From: CAWBCR01 sp963787375
GTDB taxonomy: Bacteria; Chloroflexota; Anaerolineae; Aggregatilineales; UBA3940
Direction of reading: 5' to 3'
DNA length: 64,000 nt
Assembly: GCA_963787375.1 (NCBI GenBank)
Contig: CAWBCR010000020.1
Coordinates: 13,519 to 77,518, forward strand
Shown: piece after piece, positions 60,739 to 64,000 of the stretch
Numbering within the stretch: position 1 is the stretch's first letter
Layout: every line of letters starts with the position of its first letter
Notes under the pieces: generated by a model
What the model was told of the DNA's origin: nothing
The model's input: the letters and a program-made list of their open reading frames with translations, nothing else
The model's database searches: none
Program-made: the position numbers and the translations under genes

Positions 60739-60766
60739 GGGTCCCTCCAGGGAAGCGGTTAGCGTG

Positions 60767-61813
60767 CTACTCGACCACGCACGACGTGAACGTGAACGCA
60801 TACAGCGCCAGCCCCGTCGCGCGGAAGACCAGGATCAGCTCGTGCGCCTCGTGGGCCGGGTTGCGCACCAGCTCGTACATCCGGGGCCGCTCGACCAGCG
60901 CGTAGCTCAACCCGCCGTCGTCGTACAGGATGTCATCTCCGGCGTTGAGGGGCGTCAGCGGCTGGCCGTCCTGCCACACCTCGACTACCGGATCGGCCTC
61001 GCTGGGGCGCAGGTTCAGCGCCACCTCGACCGGGTCCGCCGTCGGGCTGAGCACCGCGTTGACGCCCACCGCGTGATACGGCAGCGCGATCTGCCCGCCG
61101 CTCTGCCCGGCAAACGCGAAGCTCTCACGCCCGGCCCGCCAGATGCCGTCCGCGTAGAACCCCGGCTCAGGCCGCTCGGCGGGCATCTCGTACACCACCG
61201 GGTTGTCGACCGCGTAGCCGGAGCGGTTGCCCAGCGACCCGCGCTCGTAGCCCGCGTAAAGCTCCGGCGTGCTGCGATAGCATACCGCGCCGGGCGCGTC
61301 TTCCGGGCGCAGCAGCGGCAGCGGCTCGTCGGGCAGCGCCGCGTCGGGGTCGCGCAGCCGCAGCGCGGCCTGAATGGCGCGCTCGGTCTCGTGGTAGGAG
61401 CCTTCACCCTGTACCCGGTAACGCACGTAACCCTCCGCGTCGATCAGCGCCTTCGTCGGCCAGGCGCGCACCGCGAAGCGGTCCCACGTCTGGTAGTCGT
61501 TGTCGAGCAGCACCGGGAAGCCGATGTCGTACGCGCGCATCGCCTCCTCGACCTGCTGGCGGACCTGCGCAAAGCGAAATTCCGGCGCGTGCACGCCGAT
61601 CACCGCCAGCCCCCGGTCGGCATAGCGGCGCTGCCAGCTTGTCACGTAGGGGAGCGACCGAATACAATTGATACAGGTGTAATCCCAGAAATCGACCAGC
61701 ACCACCTGCCCGCGCAGCAATTCTCTGGTTGGGGCCTGGTCGACGCCCAGCCAGGCGCCGGGCGCGAAGTCGGGCATGCGCACGACACGCGGATCAAGCA
61801 GTTCGCCATCCAT
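60767..61813 (-). CDS. Thioredoxin-like (redoxin/DipZ-type) protein with C-terminal domain
   Basis: 348 aa, ATG at 61813. Redox motif CINC with Cys47 and Cys50 (DFWDYTCINCIRSLPYV), and the conserved HAPEF region, as in DipZ-type or TlpA-like thioredoxins. Residues about 170-348 form an extra beta-rich domain. No signal peptide or SD; a TATGTT lies shortly upstream, and the message may be near leaderless. Cytosolic disulfide reductase probable. Confidence 0.8.
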   Translation of the reverse strand: MDGELLDPRVVRMPDFAPGAWLGVDQAPTRELLRGQVVLVDFWDYTCINCIRSLPYVTSWQRRYADRGLAVIGVHAPEFRFAQVRQQVEEAMRAYDIGFPVLLDNDYQTWDRFAVRAWPTKALIDAEGYVRYRVQGEGSYHETERAIQAALRLRDPDAALPDEPLPLLRPEDAPGAVCYRSTPELYAGYERGSLGNRSGYAVDNPVVYEMPAERPEPGFYADGIWRAGRESFAFAGQSGGQIALPYHAVGVNAVLSPTADPVEVALNLRPSEADPVVEVWQDGQPLTPLNAGDDILYDDGGLSYALVERPRMYELVRNPAHEAHELILVFRATGLALYAFTFTSCVVE

Positions 61814-61869
61814 GCCCACATTTTAACATAATCGCGCCGCGAGGGGACACACCACGGAAAGAGGATCGG

Positions 61870-62145
61870 ATGCCTGATACGAAAGACTCGTCAAAGCTCG
61901 ACTTGGGGCCGGGGCAGCTCGCGCTGCTGGTCGGCGGCAGCTTTGTGCTGGCGCTGCTGTGGCCGCTGGGTGGGCTGCTGGCCGGCGCGGCGTGGGTGGC
62001 GCGCGGCGTGATCACCCTGCGCCAGGCCGAGGACGACCACGCGCGCAGCCTGGCGATGGCCAGCCTCGCCGGCGGGATCGCGCTGGTGGTGTTCATCGCC
62101 GCGCGCCTCGCGATCCAGATCATCAGCTTTCAGCCGGGGAGCTGA
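61870..62145 (+). CDS. Small membrane protein
   Basis: 91 aa, ATG at 61870 with AAAGAGG. Helices about 16-45 and 62-85, with a charged loop (RQAEDDHARS). Unknown function. Divergent from the redoxin gene. Confidence 0.7.
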   Translation: MPDTKDSSKLDLGPGQLALLVGGSFVLALLWPLGGLLAGAAWVARGVITLRQAEDDHARSLAMASLAGGIALVVFIAARLAIQIISFQPGS

Positions 62146-62218
62146 CCCGGTTGCGTGGCCCTCGCAGTTCCTATATGGTAGAGCGCAATACATAACCCGT
62201 GAGGGGGAGGTGCGTGAC

Positions 62219-63212
62219 ATGAGCGAGAACGAGTCGCAGCCACCGCGTTTCTACGACGATACGCGCTGGCGGGTGCTTTCCGAGGCGGTCTGGGTCGTGC
62301 TGGCCATGATCGTGGTGGTCGTGTTGATCGTCGGCAATATGCTGTCGACTGCCGGGGCGTCGCCGCATCTGTTCAGGCTGATCGCCCGCCACGTGCTGAC
62401 GCTGCTGCTGGTCGTCCCGGTCAGCATCCTGATCGTCGCCAACGGCGGCCTCGACCTGTCCGTCGGGGCGGTCGCCGGGCTGGCGATGGGCGTGATCGTC
62501 CAGCTTGCCGGGCAGGGGGTGTCGATGGTCGTCGGGGCGCTGGCCGCGCTGGCCGTCGCGCTGCTGGTCGGCCTGATCAACGGCGTGCTGGTCGGCGTCG
62601 TGCGCATCAACGGGGCGCTGGTCACGTTCGGCATGGGGGCGCTGCTGCTGGCCGTGTTCGCCGGCGCAGAGCATGGTCGCCGTGCCCGATGCGCTGCAAA
62701 CCTTTGGCAAGGGCGTTGTGCCCGTGCTCATGTGGATCATCTCGCTGATGGTGCTGGTGGTCGTGATCCTGCTGCTGCACGTCACGCCGCTGCGCCGCCA
62801 CGCGTCCGACGACACGTCGCTGAGTTGGCCGCTGCGCGCGGTCTACACCGGCGGCCCGTACATCATCTCCAGCCTGATGGCCGGCCTGCTGGGCATCGTC
62901 CTGCTGGGCCAGCTTGGCGCGGCGATCCCCGGCGGGGGCACCGTCATCCAGATCGAAGTGCTGCTGGCCGTCGTGATCGGCGGGACGCCCTTCGGCCAGG
63001 GCTACGGCTATGCCATCGGCGGCGTGGCCGGCGTGCTGATCGCCTCGCTGCTCAACACGTTGATGAACCTCGTCCAGACGCAGTCCGGCAACCCGCCCGT
63101 TTTCTGGCGCGGGCTGCTGCTGGTGGTGGGGATGCTGCTGGCGCACCTGTATGCTTTTGGCGTGCAGTGGCTGTTTGGCCGCCGCGCCGCCGCCCCCGCC
63201 CCCGAGTCCTGA
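62219..63212 (+). CDS. RbsC-like ABC transporter permease (frameshifted)
   Basis: ATG at 62219 after GGGGGAGG. About 330 aa after correcting one base near 62668 (VFAGA/SMVAVPDAL). BPD_transp_2 pattern: ILIVANGGLDLSVGAVAGLAMG, GINGVLVGVVRINGALVTFGMGAL, and GGTPFGQGYGYAIGGVAGVLIASLLNTLMNL at the end. Imports monosaccharides or related compounds with an ATPase and a binding protein, but neither is adjacent. Orphan permease. Confidence 0.75.
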
Positions 63213-63224
63213 CGGCGGAAGGCT

Positions 63225-63333
63225 GGCCGCAGAGGGAAGACAATCATCCACAGATTGCACAGATGATCCGATTCTTCATCTGTGAAATCCGTGTAATCTG
63301 TGGACCGAATTCTTCTCTGCGTTCTCTGCGGTA
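63225..63333. repeat. Interspersed repeat (CCGCAGAG... CCACAGATTG... type)
   Basis: CGCAGAGGGAAGACAATCATCC-type left arm and CTCTGCGGT right arm, with TCCACAGATTGCACAG and ATCTGTGAAATCCGTGTAA inside. Lies between the permease and the SpoU methylase. Confidence 0.65.
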
Positions 63334-63364
63334 GTCCGATTTCCACCCCACACAGGCCCAACCC

Positions 63365-64000
63365 ATGACCCGTCTCATCGACGTTCCACTCAAGCCCTAC
63401 AGAAAGGACTTCCCCTATTCCTACGCGCTGGGCGTGTTCCCCACGCTGGAGCTGCTCCAGCATCGCCCCGACGCCGCGCTCAAGGTGCTGATCCACTCGC
63501 AGGGCGCGCGCAACGCGGGCGTCGAGAAGATCCGCGATCTGTGCGACGTGCTCGGCGTGCGCGTCGAGGAGCAGGACAAGGCGGTCGATAAGCTCTCGCA
63601 GCGCGGCGACACTTACGCGGTCGGCGTGTTCGAGAAGGTCGAGCCCCCGCTCGACGCCGCCGCGAACCACCTCGTGCTGGTCAACCCGTCCGACATGGGC
63701 AACCTGGGCACGATCATCCGTACCATGCTGGGCTTCGGCCTGCGCGACCTCGCCATCATCCCGCCCGCCGCCGACCTGTTCGATCCGCGCACGGTGCGTG
63801 CCTCGATGGGCGCGCTGTTCCAGGTGAGCGCCGCGCACTTCGCCACGTTCGACGCCTACGCGGCGGCCTTCGGCGGGCACGCGCTGTACCCGTTCATGAC
63901 CGATGGCCGCGCCCGGCTCGACGCGCTGACGTTCTCCCCGCCCTTCGCGCTGATCTTCGGCAGCGAGAGCGCCGGCCTGCCCGCTTCGTATCGCGACGTG
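63365..64000 (+). CDS. SpoU/TrmH-family RNA 2'-O-methyltransferase (cut by window edge)
   Basis: ATG at 63365, no stop before the window end (212 codons seen). SPOUT class: N-terminal substrate-binding segment, then NPSDMGNLGTIIRTMLGFG, FDPRTVRASMGALFQVS and LIFGSESAGLP, the knot residues for AdoMet. Probable rRNA or tRNA ribose methylase. No SD is obvious. Confidence 0.85.
   Translation, partial: MTRLIDVPLKPYRKDFPYSYALGVFPTLELLQHRPDAALKVLIHSQGARNAGVEKIRDLCDVLGVRVEEQDKAVDKLSQRGDTYAVGVFEKVEPPLDAAANHLVLVNPSDMGNLGTIIRTMLGFGLRDLAIIPPAADLFDPRTVRASMGALFQVSAAHFATFDAYAAAFGGHALYPFMTDGRARLDALTFSPPFALIFGSESAGLPASYRDV

Overview
The window is high-GC DNA with densely packed, short operons. It is most consistent with an uncultivated Chloroflexota (Anaerolineae-like) bacterium. 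Support comes from the many secreted lipoproteins with Thr/Pro-rich linkers, PD40 and bacterial SH3 modules, an EGY-like site-2 protease, PPK2, an F420-type (LLM) oxidoreductase and a KimA-like permease. This placement is an inference; no rRNA gene or taxonomic marker is present. There is one tRNA (Ser-GGA). No CRISPR array, intact insertion sequence, integrase or phage gene was seen.

Layout: 0-2 kb, small unknown genes and a SRPBCC protein. 1.6-7.8 kb, a consensus promoter, a 36-codon peptide and four tandem DHA3-type MFS exporters. 8-11.7 kb, a membrane protein, two FHA proteins, a gutted Ser/Thr kinase and a DUF333 lipoprotein. 12-17 kb, a polytopic membrane protein, an alpha/beta hydrolase, an FGE-fold lipoprotein and a Thr-rich lipoprotein. 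17-22.5 kb, arginase with a partial 5' duplication, a squalene/phytoene synthase, an APC permease and a crotonase. 22.7-29.4 kb, secreted and lipoproteins, PPK2, an S53 peptidase and a glyoxalase. 30-36 kb, an S2P protease, FKBP, a VTT protein, a PD40 lipoprotein broken by a TGA, a thiolase and a thiolase remnant. 36-42.5 kb, small stress and housekeeping genes (DUF1992, ArsC, Csp), an acyl-CoA dehydrogenase and a FAD oxidase. 42.5-54 kb, signalling (two NarL regulators, a PAS/GAF histidine kinase, an anti-sigma/STAS fusion) with RidA, creatininase, P450, LLM oxidoreductase and a DUF4838 glycosidase-like protein. 54-64 kb, MBL hydrolase, DMT exporter, tRNA-Ser, SDR, DUF1801, proline dehydrogenase, DUF4013, redoxin, an orphan sugar-type permease and a SpoU methylase cut by the window edge.

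Two features cut across the window. First, about a dozen genes are each broken by a single-base indel, and all but one of these indels is an extra base, often in a short homopolymer. This points to residual long-read insertion errors rather than real pseudogenes, although other explanations are stated. Second, intergenic space is filled with several families of interspersed palindromic repeats. Some of these supply stop codons or C-terminal tails to neighbouring genes. The most interesting specific items are a promoter-leader-signal-peptide module shared by two otherwise unrelated lipoprotein genes, the peptide in front of the exporter array, the arginase 5' duplication with four consecutive hairpins, and the anti-sigma/anti-anti-sigma fusion.
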